Below are positions 29,345 through 39,708 of a stretch of DNA of 64,000 bases, piece by piece. The stretch's first letter is position 1; each line of letters begins with the position of its first letter. Origin of the DNA: Chrysopilus asiliformis (Eukaryota; Arthropoda; Insecta; Diptera; Rhagionidae). The notes beneath the pieces were generated by a model. It worked only from the letters and a program-made list of their open reading frames with translations. It ran no database searches and was not told the origin of the DNA. The DNA lies in NCBI GenBank assembly GCA_964034945.1, contig OZ035963.1, positions 50,110,032 to 50,174,031 on the forward strand. Direction: 5' to 3'. The translations under genes were made by a program, and so were the position numbers.

Positions 29345-29844
29345 AGGGTATTCACAATCCTCTTCGGTATTCGGTATTCGGTATTTTCGGTAATATTAAA
29401 AGACTGAAAATATTCTGCTGTGAACATCCCACAGCACAGATTTGAGAACAGCGCTTTTATTTGATACGTGACCAAATCATGAACTGCGAATTTGATTGTA
29501 AAATATGTCACATACCTTTAAATCCATGTTTGATGTATTCTTTTGAATTTCTCTTGTGGCAACGGCTATCAAAATTGAAAAAAATTGCATCAGTCCGATG
29601 AGATTAACAAAAAGCCAGCGAGAAAATTTGACAACTAGAAACATTACTAGCGCCACCCGCGGTTGATTATTGATACCGAATACCGAGGCTGAAAAACACG
29701 ACTCGAGGCATGTCTACAATTACCGAATCCGGTAATTCATTTTTACATGAACCAAGTTACCGTCTCGGTAAAAATCTGTTAAATTTGACTGAATTACCGA
29801 GCGGTAAATTTACCCGCATTTTAAAAGACGACTGTGAATTCCCT
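29345..29844. mobile_element. Miniature inverted-repeat element with CGGTA iterations
   Basis: The left end AGGGTATTCACAATCCTCTT is mirrored at the right end by AGGGAATTCACAGTCGTCTT on the opposite strand, an imperfect 20-bp terminal inverted repeat. The interior is full of CGGTA/TACCG motifs in both orientations, for example three GGTATTC units around 29366-29385 and several near 29675, 29722, 29760 and 29800. No transposase is present. A clear target duplication is not visible, so the superfamily is unassigned. Confidence 0.55.
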
Positions 29845-30127
29845 GAGTAATTTCTTGTAACTCACACACAAACACTCGCGAAAAAAACTGATCAAATTTC
29901 CCGATAAAAAAAGAATCAAGAAAAATTTGTGATCGCTTCTAACTTTCATTGAAAGATCTACCGGAGTTTGAAATGATTCCGTTCGAAGAGAATTTCATTG
30001 TCAATTCGGCATTTCGATACTATTCGATTAGATAAAAATAATTGTCGACATTTTTCGCGTTTATTTGAAATATTTTAAAAAGTTTTGTCGATAAACCGCG
30101 CTAATGATTAAAATAATTTTTTTTTAC

Positions 30128-30265
30128 AATGGCGTCGCTGAATAATTTGTAGAATGAAGAATCGTCCTTCTCAAACTCACTGGACGTTCTCTCTGTCAGC
30201 CATTCCAACGGTGGGTGGCGAAAACCGCCTCTATGTGGAGGCGGTTGGGACATTTTTGCGGACAT
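30128..30265 (-). CDS. Possible first exon of an unidentified gene
   Basis: On the minus strand an open frame begins at ATG 30265-30263, with a second in-frame ATG at 30253-30251 preceded by AAAA, a good insect translation-start context. The peptide from the second ATG starts MSQPPPHRGG and continues with a mixed, protein-like stretch including EWLTERTSSEFEKDD and FYKLFSDAI. A GT that could serve as a weak splice donor (ATT/GTAAAA) follows at 30127, before the frame runs into low-complexity AT sequence. Residue composition here is unlike the Phe/Lys/Asn-rich shadows elsewhere in the window. Against it: the stretch also contains a perfect 9-bp hairpin (30223-30231 with 30238-30246), no downstream exon was identified, and the protein family is not recognised. 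It could be a gene fragment or chance. Confidence 0.28.
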
Positions 30266-30631
30266 GGTGTGGAGGAGTGTGGCAATTGGATTTTTTGTTT
30301 GAAATTTTTCATAGGCGCGAAATTTCAAATCCTTTTTTTATTCGCAACAAGTATTTTAGATTTTATTATGAAAGTTTCTAACTGAAAAGTATTTTTCAAC
30401 CTTCTAATGGTATTTCCTTCGTCTAGAAGGATTTTTTTACTAGTTTTTAGAATTTGTTAAAGCAAACAAAACACTGTATTCCATCTTCCTTATCACCTAT
30501 GCTAACATTTAGTACTAATTAAATTTTTCCCACATTTTCACATAAATTTTCCCCGTGAACAAGATTTTTCTACATAAAAATATATTTTCCACACTTTTGA
30601 ATGGAAATTTTATTAAATCAAAATTTTCGTG

Positions 30632-31640
30632 GGAGGAAAAGTTCTCGGAAATATTTTTCCTACTAAGAACAAGCCTCTAAAAATTCGAAAAAAACGTTCC
30701 CCGGGTAGAAAAGGTCTCGGAAGTATTTTTCCTACTTAGAACAAGCTTCTAAAAATTCGAAAAAAAAATTTCCCGGGTAGAAAAGGTCTCGGAAATATTT
30801 TTCCAACTTAGAACAAGCCTCTAAAAATTCGAAAAAAATATTTCCCGGGTAGAAAAGGTTTCGAAAATATTTTTCCTACTAAGAACAAGCCTCTAAAAAT
30901 TCGAAAAAAAATATTTCTTGGGTGGAAAAGGTCTTGGAAATATTTTTCCTACTAAGAACAAGCCTCTAAAAATTCGAAAAAAACGTTCCCCGGGTAGAAA
31001 AGGTCTCGGAAGTATTTTTCCTACTAAGAACAAGCCTCTAAAAATTCGAGAAAAATATTTTTCGGGTGTAAAAGGTCTCGGAAATATTTTTCCTACTAAG
31101 AACAAGCCTCTAAAAATTCGAGAAAAATATTTCTTGGGTGGAAAAGGTCTTGGAAATTTTTTCCTACTAAGAACAAGCCTCTAAAAATTCGAGAAAAACA
31201 TTTTTCGGGTGTAAAAGGTCCCGGAAATATTTTTCCTACTAAAAACAAGCCTCTAAAAATTCGAGAAAAATATTTCTTGGTTGGAAAAGGTCTCAGAAAT
31301 ATTTTTCCTACTCAGAGCAAGCCTCTAAAAATTCGAGAAAAATATTTCCCGGGTGGAAATGTCTCGGAAATATTTTTCCTACTCAGATCAAGCCATTCAA
31401 AATTCGAAAAAAATACACCCCGAATAGAAAATGTCTTGGAAATATTTTTCCTACCAAGAACAAGCCTCTAAAAATTCGAAAAAAATATTTCTTGGGTGGA
31501 AAAAGTCTCAGAAATATTTTTCCTACTCAGAGCAAGCCTTTAAAAATTCGAGAAAAATATTTCCGGGGTGGAAAAGGTCTCGGAAATATTTTTCCTACGA
31601 AGAACAAGCCTCTAAAAATTCGAAACAAATATTTACTGGA
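30632..31640. repeat. Diverged satellite subfamily at the left edge of array B
   Basis: About 14 monomers differ consistently from the bulk: CTACTAAGAAC replaces CTACTTAGAAC, TTCGAGAAAAATATTT is common, and the variable box is CTTGGGTGG, TTCGGGTGT or CCCCGGGTAG. Plus-strand open frames (with GNIFPTKNKPLKIR periodic peptides at about 30918-31184) exist because this subfamily lacks the TAG of CTTAG. One unusual monomer at about 31390-31430 (CATTCAAAATTCG followed by TACACCCCGAATAG) matches a rare monomer type of array A. Confidence 0.85.
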
Positions 31641-32785
31641 TGAAAAATCTCTCGGAAATATTTTTCCTACTTAGAACAAGCCTCTAAAAATTCGAAAAAA
31701 ATATTTACTGGATCAAAAAGGTCTCGGAAATATTTTTCCTACTTAGAACAAGCCTCTAAAAATCCGAAAAAAATATTTCCCGGGTAGAAAAGGTCTCGGA
31801 AATAATTTTCCAACTTAGAACAAGCCTCTAAAAATTCGAAAAAAATATTTACTGGATGAAAAAGGTATCGGAAATATTTTTCCTGCTTAGAACAAGCCTC
31901 TAAAAATTCGAACAAAATATTTACTGGATGAAAAATGTCTCGGAAATATTTTTCCTACTTAGAACAAGCCTCTAAAAATTCGAAAAAAATATTTACTGGA
32001 TCAAAAAGGTCTCGGAAATATTTTTCCTACTTAGAACAAGCCTCTAAATATTCGAAAAAAATATTTACTGGATGAAAAAGGTCTCGAAAATATTTTTCCT
32101 ACTTAGAACAAGCCTCTAAAAATTCGAAAAAAATATTTCCCGGGTAGAAAAGGTCTCGAAAATATTTTTCCTACTTAGAACAAGCCTCTAAAAATTCGAA
32201 AAAAATATTTCCCGGGTAGAAAAGGTCTCAAAAATATTTTTCCTACTTAGAATAAGCCTCTAAAAATTCGAAAAAAATATTTTCCGGGTAGAAAATGTCT
32301 CGAAAATATTTTTCCTACTTAGAACAAGCCTCTAAAAATTCGAAAAAAATATTTCCCGGGTAGAAAAGGTCTCGGAAATATTTTTCCAACTTAGAACAAG
32401 CCTCTAAAAATTCGAAAAAAATATTTCCCGGGTAGAAAAGGTCTCGAAAATATTTTTCCTACTTAGAACAAGCCTCTAAAAATTCGAAAAAAATATTTAC
32501 TTGATGAAAAAGGTCTCGGAAATATTTTTCTTACTAAGAACAGGCCTCTAAAAATTCGAAAAAAATATTTCTTGGCTGGAAAAGGCCTTGGAAATATTTT
32601 TCCTACTAAGAACAAGCCTCTAAAAATTCGAGAAAAATATTTTTCGGGTGTAAAAGGTCTCGAAAATATTTTTCCAACTTAGAACAAGCCTCTAAAAATT
32701 CGAAAAAAACATTTCCCGGGTAGAAAATGTCTCGAAAATATTTTTCCTACTTAGAACAAGCCTCTAAAAATTCGAAAAAAATATT

Positions 32786-34440
32786 TCCCGGGTAGAAAAG
32801 GTCTCGGAAATATTTTTCCAACTTAAAACAAGCCTCTAAAAATTCGAAAAAAATATTTACTGGATGAAAAAGGTATCGGAAATATTTTTCCTGCTTAGAA
32901 CAAGCCTCTAAAAATTCGAAAAAAATATTTACTGGATGAAAAATGTCTCGGAAATATTTTTCCTACTTAGAACAAGCGTCTAAAAATTCGAAAAAAATAT
33001 TTACTGGTTCAAAAAGGTCTCGGAAATATTTTTCCTACTTAGAACAAGCCTCCAAAAATTCGAAAAAAATATTTCCCGGGTAGAAAAGGTCTCGGAAATA
33101 TTTTTCCTACTTAGAACAAGCCTCCAAAAATTCGAAAAAAATATTTCCCGGGTAGAAAAGGTCTCGGAAATATTTTTCCAACTTAGAACAAGCCTCTAAA
33201 AATTCGAAAAAAATATTTACTGGATGAAAAAGGTCTCGGAAATATTTTTCCAATTAGAACAAGCCTCTAAAAATTCGAAAAAAATATTTACTGGATGAAA
33301 AAGGTCTCGGAAATATTTTTCCTGCTTAGAACAAGCCTCTAAAAATTCGAAAAAAATATTTACTGGATGAAAAAGGTCTCGCAAATATTTTTCCAACTTA
33401 GAACAAGCCTCTAAAAATTCGAAAAAAATATTTACTGGATCAAAAAGGTCTCGGAAATATTTTTCCAACTTAGAACAAGCCTCTAAAAATTCGAAAAAAA
33501 TATTTCCCGGGTAGAAAAGGTCTCGAAAATATTTTTCCTACGTAGAACAAGCCTCTAAAAATTCGAAAAAAAATATTTACTTGATGAAAAAGGTCTCGGA
33601 AATATTTTTCCAATTAGAACAAGCCTCTAAAAATTCGAAAAAAATATTTACTGGATGAAAAAGGTCTCGCAAATATTTTTCCAACTTAGAACAAGCCTCT
33701 AAAAATTCGAAAAAAATATTTACTGGATGAAGAAGGTCTCGAAAATATTTTTCCTACTTAGAACAAGCCTCTAAAAATTCGAAAAAAATATTTCCCGGGT
33801 AGAAAAGGTCTCGGAAATATTTTTCCAACTTAGAACAAGCCTCTAAAAATTCGAAAAAAATATTTCCCGGGTAGAAAAGGTCTCGAAAATATTTTTCCTA
33901 CTTAGAACAAGCCTCTAAAAATTCGAAAAAAATATTTACTTGATGAAAAAGGTCTCGGAAATATTTTTCCAACTTAGAACAAGCCTCTAAAAATTCGAAA
34001 AAAATATTTCCCGGGTAGAAAAGGTCTCGAAAATATTTTTCCTACTTAGAACAAGCCTCTAAAAATTCGAAAAAAATATTTCCCGGGTAGAAAAGGTCTC
34101 GGAAATATTTTTCCTACTTAGAACAAGCCTCTAGTAATTCGAAAAAAATATTTACTGGATGAAAAATGTCTCGGAAATATTTTTCTTACTTAGAACAAGC
34201 CTCTAAAAATTCGAAAAAAATATTTACTGGATGAAAAATGTCTCGGAAATATTTTTCCTACTTAGAACAAGCCTCTAGTAATTCGAAAAAAATATTTACT
34301 GGATGAAAAAGGTATCGGAAATATTTTTCCTGCTTAGAACAAGCCTCTAAAAATTCGAAAAAAATATTTACTGGATGAAAAATGTCTCGGAAATATTTTT
34401 CTTACTTAGAACAAGCCTCTAAAAATTCGAAAAAAATATT
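32786..34440. repeat. 1655-bp satellite higher-order repeat, copy 1
   Basis: Twenty-three monomers whose variant order is repeated exactly 1655 bp downstream. Markers are CTTAAAACAAG at 32822 versus 34477, ACTGGTTCAAAAAGG at 33003 versus 34658, and the shortened CCAATTAGAAC at 33250 versus 34905. Start and end were placed where the two copies begin and stop matching. Confidence 0.9.
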
Positions 34441-36095
34441 TCCCGGGTAGAAAAGGTCTCGGAAATATTTTTCCAACTTAAAACAAGCCTCTAAAAATTC
34501 GAAAAAAATATTTACTGGATGAAAAAGGTATCGGAAATATTTTTCCTGCTTAGAACAAGCCTCTAAAAATTCGAAAAAAATATTTACTGGATGAAAAATG
34601 TCTCGGAAATATTTTTCCTACTTAGAACAAGCGTCTAAAAATTCGAAAAAAATATTTACTGGTTCAAAAAGGTCTCGGAAATATTTTTCCTACTTAGAAC
34701 AAGCCTCCAAAAATTCGAAAAAAATATTTCCCGGGTAGAAAAGGTCTCGGAAATATTTTTCCTACTTAGAACAAGCCTCCAAAAATTCGAAAAAAATATT
34801 TCCCGGGTAGAAAAGGTCTCGGAAATATTTTTCCAACTTAGAACAAGCCTCTAAAAATTCGAAAAAAATATTTACTGGATGAAAAAGGTCTCGGAAATAT
34901 TTTTCCAATTAGAACAAGCCTCTAAAAATTCGAAAAAAATATTTACTGGATGAAAAAGGTCTCGGAAATATTTTTCCTGCTTAGAACAAGCCTCTAAAAA
35001 TTCGAAAAAAATATTTACTGGATGAAAAAGGTCTCGCAAATATTTTTCCAACTTAGAACAAGCCTCTAAAAATTCGAAAAAAATATTTACTGGATCAAAA
35101 AGGTCTCGGAAATATTTTTCCAACTTAGAACAAGCCTCTAAAAATTCGAAAAAAATATTTCCCGGGTAGAAAAGGTCTCGAAAATATTTTTCCTACGTAG
35201 AACAAGCCTCTAAAAATTCGAAAAAAAATATTTACTTGATGAAAAAGGTCTCGGAAATATTTTTCCAATTAGAACAAGCCTCTAAAAATTCGAAAAAAAT
35301 ATTTACTGGATGAAAAAGGTCTCGCAAATATTTTTCCAACTTAGAACAAGCCTCTAAAAATTCGAAAAAAATATTTACTGGATGAAGAAGGTCTCGAAAA
35401 TATTTTTCCTACTTAGAACAAGCCTCTAAAAATTCGAAAAAAATATTTCCCGGGTAGAAAAGGTCTCGGAAATATTTTTCCAACTTAGAACAAGCCTCTA
35501 AAAATTCGAAAAAAATATTTCCCGGGTAGAAAAGGTCTCGAAAATATTTTTCCTACTTAGAACAAGCCTCTAAAAATTCGAAAAAAATATTTACTTGATG
35601 AAAAAGGTCTCGGAAATATTTTTCCAACTTAGAACAAGCCTCTAAAAATTCGAAAAAAATATTTCCCGGGTAGAAAAGGTCTCGAAAATATTTTTCCTAC
35701 TTAGAACAAGCCTCTAAAAATTCGAAAAAAATATTTCCCGGGTAGAAAAGGTCTCGGAAATATTTTTCCTACTTAGAACAAGCCTCTAGTAATTCGAAAA
35801 AAATATTTACTGGATGAAAAATGTCTCGGAAATATTTTTCTTACTTAGAACAAGCCTCTAAAAATTCGAAAAAAATATTTACTGGATGAAAAATGTCTCG
35901 GAAATATTTTTCCTACTTAGAACAAGCCTCTAGTAATTCGAAAAAAATATTTACTGGATGAAAAAGGTATCGGAAATATTTTTCCTGCTTAGAACAAGCC
36001 TCTAAAAATTCGAAAAAAATATTTACTGGATGAAAAATGTCTCGGAAATATTTTTCTTACTTAGAACAAGCCTCTAAAAATTCGAAAAAAATATT
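34441..36095. repeat. 1655-bp satellite higher-order repeat, copy 2
   Basis: Tandem second copy of the 23-monomer block at 32786-34440, visually identical over the stretches compared. It is followed by only about one more monomer before the array terminates at 36173, so the duplication lies at the array's right edge. Confidence 0.9.
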
Positions 36096-36217
36096 TACTG
36101 GATGAAAAATGTCTCGGAAATATTTTTCCTACTTAGAACAAGCCTCTAAAAATTCGAAAAAAATATTTACTGGTCAATTAAGAAAGCGAGTCTAAACTGA
36201 AGACGTGGTAATTGAAG

Positions 36218-36465
36218 ACGTGGGTGCAAAAACCAGATAACTCCACTTTTCAATATTTTTCAGGAGGTGGACAAAAGTGTTTTAGTAATTACGTGTGCAT
36301 TCTGTATTATATGAAAGATACCTCCAAAATAAATACAAGAGCTGTATTATGGGCATGCAAAGTCTGATTTTAGCACCAAGCGATGGGAAATATGTTTTTT
36401 ATATATAATTAGTGAAAGACGCAATTTCTGTTAAAAGTGGAGTTATCTGGTGTTTGCACCCACGT
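36218..36465. mobile_element. Foldback element with 33-bp inverted repeats
   Basis: ACGTGGGTGCAAAAACCAG... at 36218-36250 is mirrored by 36433-36465 on the opposite strand with a single mismatch over 33 bp. The unit is 248 bp with no coding potential. A partial extra copy of the left end (GAAGACGTGG) lies at 36200, just before it. No target duplication is obvious. It sits 45 bp from the end of the satellite array. Confidence 0.65.
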
Positions 36466-38398
36466 TTTAATATTCGTTTTATCAGAATTTTCTTAATTTG
36501 ATGCCATTTTGATCAAACTAGCAATTATGGACTCAAACTTTTATCAAAGTGTAGATTGTCAAACTGTTATTTTACTTTCTAAGAAATTTGTTTTTTTTTC
36601 TATTCATTTCCCGCTCTAGCAGAAATCCTTTTCCCGCACTAGCGTAAAATTCATAAAATTAACCGGTCGTTGTCTTTTGCAGAATTGGAGGGGTTCGTTT
36701 TATGGTCTGGCGGTGTTCTATTTCAACACGGTATTTTGCACGGTAGACATTTATTAAGAAAAATGATTTCTCTGACCAAAACGGAAGCCCTCCTGATGGT
36801 CCAGTATGATGGATGCTATAGCAAAGATTCAAAATACATACAAATTTCATCCTGACGATGCGATGGGACAGGAAAATTTATAGAATTTGGTGTTTCTCAT
36901 TTCATTTCCCATGTTGCCAATAACATAGCTTTCCTGTTCACCGCATAAGGATGAGGGAATGGAAACGGATGAAGTGGTTGAAGATCAAAAATGCAAATTG
37001 GAATTATGTTGCGTAAGGAAAATTTAAATACGAGAACATTTATAACGACGGATTTTTTTTTTTTTTTTTTCATTTTCATTTTTGGTTTGGATGTATTTTG
37101 GAACTGCTAAATAAATCCATCGCCGAAAATATATTTTTGGTCGATGTTATTTCATATGCCGGATGAGGAAAAAGGAAGATGACTGTTAAATAGATAAATA
37201 GCCATATCAAAAATTATTAACATCCACATCAGCATTCTATCTTATCTGTTATTCAGAATATACTCTATAGATTTCGATGTGGATTTTATATTAAACAAAA
37301 TTTTGTAGATTTTCGAATCGAGGAAGCTAAAAGTGAAAGATAGAACGAATGCCTGGCATTTTACAATAATTTATCTTTGTCGACACATTTTAGATACACG
37401 CAGCTTCGGTATATCTGAATTTTGAGAGATGCTACTGAATAACAAAATTGTATCTTTCCATCCAATATCTCTGTACAGAATCGATTTAAGAATTTTAGAC
37501 ATGGACGATATGAATATAGCGAAAATTTGATATGACGTCCTCCCCCTCGCCTCGCCGCGCCGGCCGGATTCAGATGCTATGAAAACGATAATTTTTATAG
37601 ATGGTCTCAGATAAGATACAAAATTCCAGATCAACATCTAAATTTCCCACGGTATACACGAACAAATTTTTATTTCTGCTAGTCGTACAACGATAAACAA
37701 AGAGGAAGAGGGCAAATATATCCTGGCAACAAAAAAAACACCACGATTCCTTGAAATTAATTCATTTTGAAAAGTTTTCAACAAAATTCAATTTATTTAT
37801 CTATTTAGACATAAAGCAATAAATTATTCAAGATATTTTTTTATATTTAAAAAAAAATGAAAACAAAAACAAAAATCGTTAGATGAAAAATGCAAAACAT
37901 TCAATATTGTATTATGAAGGAAAAAAAACATTTTTTTTTATAAATAGCCGATGAGAAAAGGAAATTTTCATGAAAAAATAAAACTATGGGGCTAGAGATT
38001 TTCTCATCTGAAACGATACAAAAGTTATGAATGGAAAGTTTTATCTTTTAGTTGAAAAAGAATAACTTTGAAGTTGAATTTAAAACTTTTAACGATTTCG
38101 GGACAAAAAAAAACAATGCCAAAAACCATAAGAAATATTTCAAAACTCTTTGATTCCAACTGATATTTTTTTTATGTTGCTTTGCTTTCCTTTGCTATTG
38201 TTTGGAGAAAACAAATGCGGATATTTAAATTTTATTTTTGTATAATATTTGCGATAAAGCGTATATTTCTTATTTTTTCATATTTCTCTATAATGTTGGG
38301 AAAACAAATTTCTTTTAACCTTAATTTAAAAAAGATTGATGTGCTATGACTGATAGCCAGAATCTTGTTTTTAACAAAATTTTAAAAATTTTAACAAA
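36466..38398. other. AT-rich intergenic DNA, no supported gene
   Basis: No domain, RNA gene or transposon end recognised. Minor features are two short repeats of TTTCCCGC(T/A)CTAGC at about 36606 and 36633, a 20-bp T run at about 37051, and a short GC-rich patch with clustered CpG at about 37540-37570 (CCTCGCCGCGCCGGCCGG). Short open frames on both strands at 36659-36855 and on the minus strand at 37371-37637 have no recognisable similarity. A TTTTGCAG splice-acceptor-like string ends at about 36681. Confidence 0.5.
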
Positions 38399-38470
38399 AA
38401 AACAACCTTAAAAAAACAACTCCGATTTATTACTTTTGATAACTGTATCTTTGGTAAATTTGTTTACTGG
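38399..38470. repeat. Dispersed repeat, copy 1
   Basis: This stretch, with AACTCCGATTTATTACTTTTGATAACTG followed by TTTGGTAAATTTGTTTAC, resembles 41757-41832, which has GAGTTATTACTTCTGATAACCAACC and AATAAATTTGTTTAC. Both begin with A-rich runs and lie in the same orientation. Family unknown. Confidence 0.5.
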
Positions 38471-38673
38471 CAAAGTGTGGAGTCAATATTAGTGAGCGAA
38501 AACCTAGCTTGGGGGGCAGCCCACCCAATGACGGAAACCGCGTCTAAATCGCTCCAATAGTTCAGAAGATAGCAAGCGAGGGGGTTAGAAGTAAGGGGAA
38601 TATTGTGTTGACGCATACCCGAAAACACGCCCATCATCACTAAGAAAATATATTCTTAAATCGCTTTCAACTA

Positions 38674-39278
38674 CACTCTCGAAAAAGTCGATTACGCACC
38701 GAAAGGGAGTTTGAGGGAGTCCATCACCTATCGGAGAAAATCGAGCTCCGGGCTAGGGAGTTCACAACAATTCCTTATGGGTGTTAATTTTTAACAATTT
38801 TTCGGTGTTAAACCAACTTATTAGATGGCCCAAAAAAAACCTCGCAAATTCTCTTTTTTGGAAGCATTTGAGATGTTTTGAGTTTTTTTCGTGTTTTCAA
38901 AGTTAATATTGACTTGTTAACAACTTTTCTTGCATGTCTCTGCCGGGACTCGAACACGGGACCTCTCTCGAATTGTAAACCATTTGCCTTCCCAATAGGC
39001 TGTTGAAGCCAATTGGTAAGCCTCGTCTAAACGTGAACACCCTTTACAATGAAAATAACTCCTAAAAGTAGTTGGAGTGAATTTTTGACTCCTTTTCGGA
39101 GTTAATTCAAAATTTAGGTCAAAACGGTGTTAAAATGAATATTTAGGTCCGTAAAATAAAAATGTAAAAATAACTCCGCGCTACGGTGTTAAATTTTTTC
39201 TGAATAGCACTGCGAGGTGCTTACTTTTAGCTATGTTTTGAGGCGGAGTTAATTCGCCCCCGGATTTTTTCGAGAGTG
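38674..39278. mobile_element. TA-flanked miniature element with tRNA-like core
   Basis: Terminal inverted repeats CACTCTCGAAAAA at 38674 and TTTTTCGAGAGTG ending at 39278 are perfect. Both ends are bordered by TA (38672-38673 and 39279-39280), the target duplication expected of Tc1/mariner-type or other TA-targeting elements. The 605-bp interior has no transposase. It contains at least six copies of a GGTGTTAA/GGAGTTAA motif near its two ends (for example 38780, 38804, 39124, 39186, 39246), and a tRNA-like segment in the middle (38935-39010). The motif iteration and tRNA core are seen directly; assignment to a superfamily is inference. Confidence 0.7.
38935..39010 (-). pseudogene. tRNA-like sequence / tRNA pseudogene
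   Basis: Read on the minus strand, the 76-nt segment has a D-arm-like A box (AGCCTATTGGGAAGGC), a loop TTTACAA that would present a TAC (valine-type) anticodon, and a T-arm B box (GTGTTCGAGTCCCGG), in tRNA order and spacing. The T stem has one mismatch, the anticodon stem does not pair, and the acceptor halves do not pair, so it is not a functional tRNA as read. It lies in the middle of the 605-bp TIR element. It may be a captured or tRNA-derived sequence, as in SINEs, or a decayed tRNA gene. Confidence 0.5.
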
Positions 39279-39312
39279 TAGGATTAATAGTTTGTCTGTG
39301 AAATTACTTTAA

Positions 39313-39450
39313 ATTTTTTATTGGATGGTGGGGTCTGCGGGAGTGTGAAGTCTGCGGGAGTGTTTCAATTTTTTTATTGGATGGTGGGGTCTTCGGGAAT
39401 GTTTCAATTTTTTTATTGGATGGTGCGGTCTGCGGGAGTGCCAAGGCAAC
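39313..39450. repeat. Short imperfect tandem repeat
   Basis: Three copies of a unit with TTTTTATTGGATGGTG and GGTCTGCGGGAGTG, starting at about 39313, 39369 and 39408; successive spacings are about 56 and 39 bp because the first copy contains an extra TGCGGGAGTG. The open frames at 39321-39706 run through this repeat and are not supported as genes. Confidence 0.75.
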
Positions 39451-39589
39451 GCAAAACAGCACGACGAAGGAGAGGACGGGGTTTCGAAAGATCGAAAATT
39501 GGCGTGGCGTACTTTATAAACGGTCCGTAATCAACTTTTCGAAGAAAAACTGGCGCTTTCTATTTAGGTCCCTAAAGTCCAGGGTTGGG

Positions 39590-39708
39590 AAAAACCCGGG
39601 TTTAAAAAAAAACCCCCAACCGACTGGGTTTTTGTGGTCTTTATTGTTTTTGGGGTTTTTATGGTATTTTAGTGGACTTTCTTTAAAAAACCCAGCACCA
39701 TTATGAAG
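39590..39708. mobile_element. Possible hAT-type end fragment
   Basis: CAGGGTTGGGAAAAACCC at 39590 resembles the common hAT terminal sequence CAGRGYTGGGCAAAA, which is seen intact at 60340. It is followed by iterated AACCC/GGGTT motifs up to TTAAAAAACCCAGC at about 39695. No matching right end was found. Assignment rests on a short sequence and is tentative. Confidence 0.35.

Larger units (their letters stand above)
29111..30631. other. Non-satellite island between two satellite arrays
   Basis: A 1.5 kb stretch with no 72-bp monomers, flanked on both sides by the same satellite family in the same orientation. It holds an inverted-repeat element (29345-29844) and a possible coding exon (30128-30265, minus strand). 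The remainder, such as 29850-30100 and 30380-30631, is AT-rich with no recognisable feature. Confidence 0.8.
30632..36173. repeat. 72-bp satellite DNA, array B
   Basis: About 77 monomers of the same 72-bp satellite as array A in the same orientation. The same CTCTAAAAATTCGAAAAAAATATTT core and the same ACTGGATG/CCCGGGTAG alternation are present from about 31640 onward. The array stops abruptly inside a monomer at ...TATTTACTGG, next to TCAATTAAGAAAGCG at 36174, suggesting a breakpoint rather than gradual decay. Confidence 0.96.

Noticed and set aside
30893..31674. Plus- and minus-strand periodic open frames at the edge of array B
   Set aside because: Same satellite period; the diverged subfamily simply lacks the TAG in the plus frame.
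1..36173. CRISPR-like array
   Set aside because: Monomers are contiguous with no unique spacers of constant length, and the sequence is eukaryotic.
36659..36855. Overlapping frames on both strands with an upstream TTTTGCAG
   Set aside because: Acceptor-like string and ~60 codons only; no family recognised and both strands are equally open.
37371..37637. Minus-strand frame of 88 codons across a GC-rich patch
   Set aside because: No recognisable similarity and a biased Ile/Ser/Lys composition. Chance is more likely.
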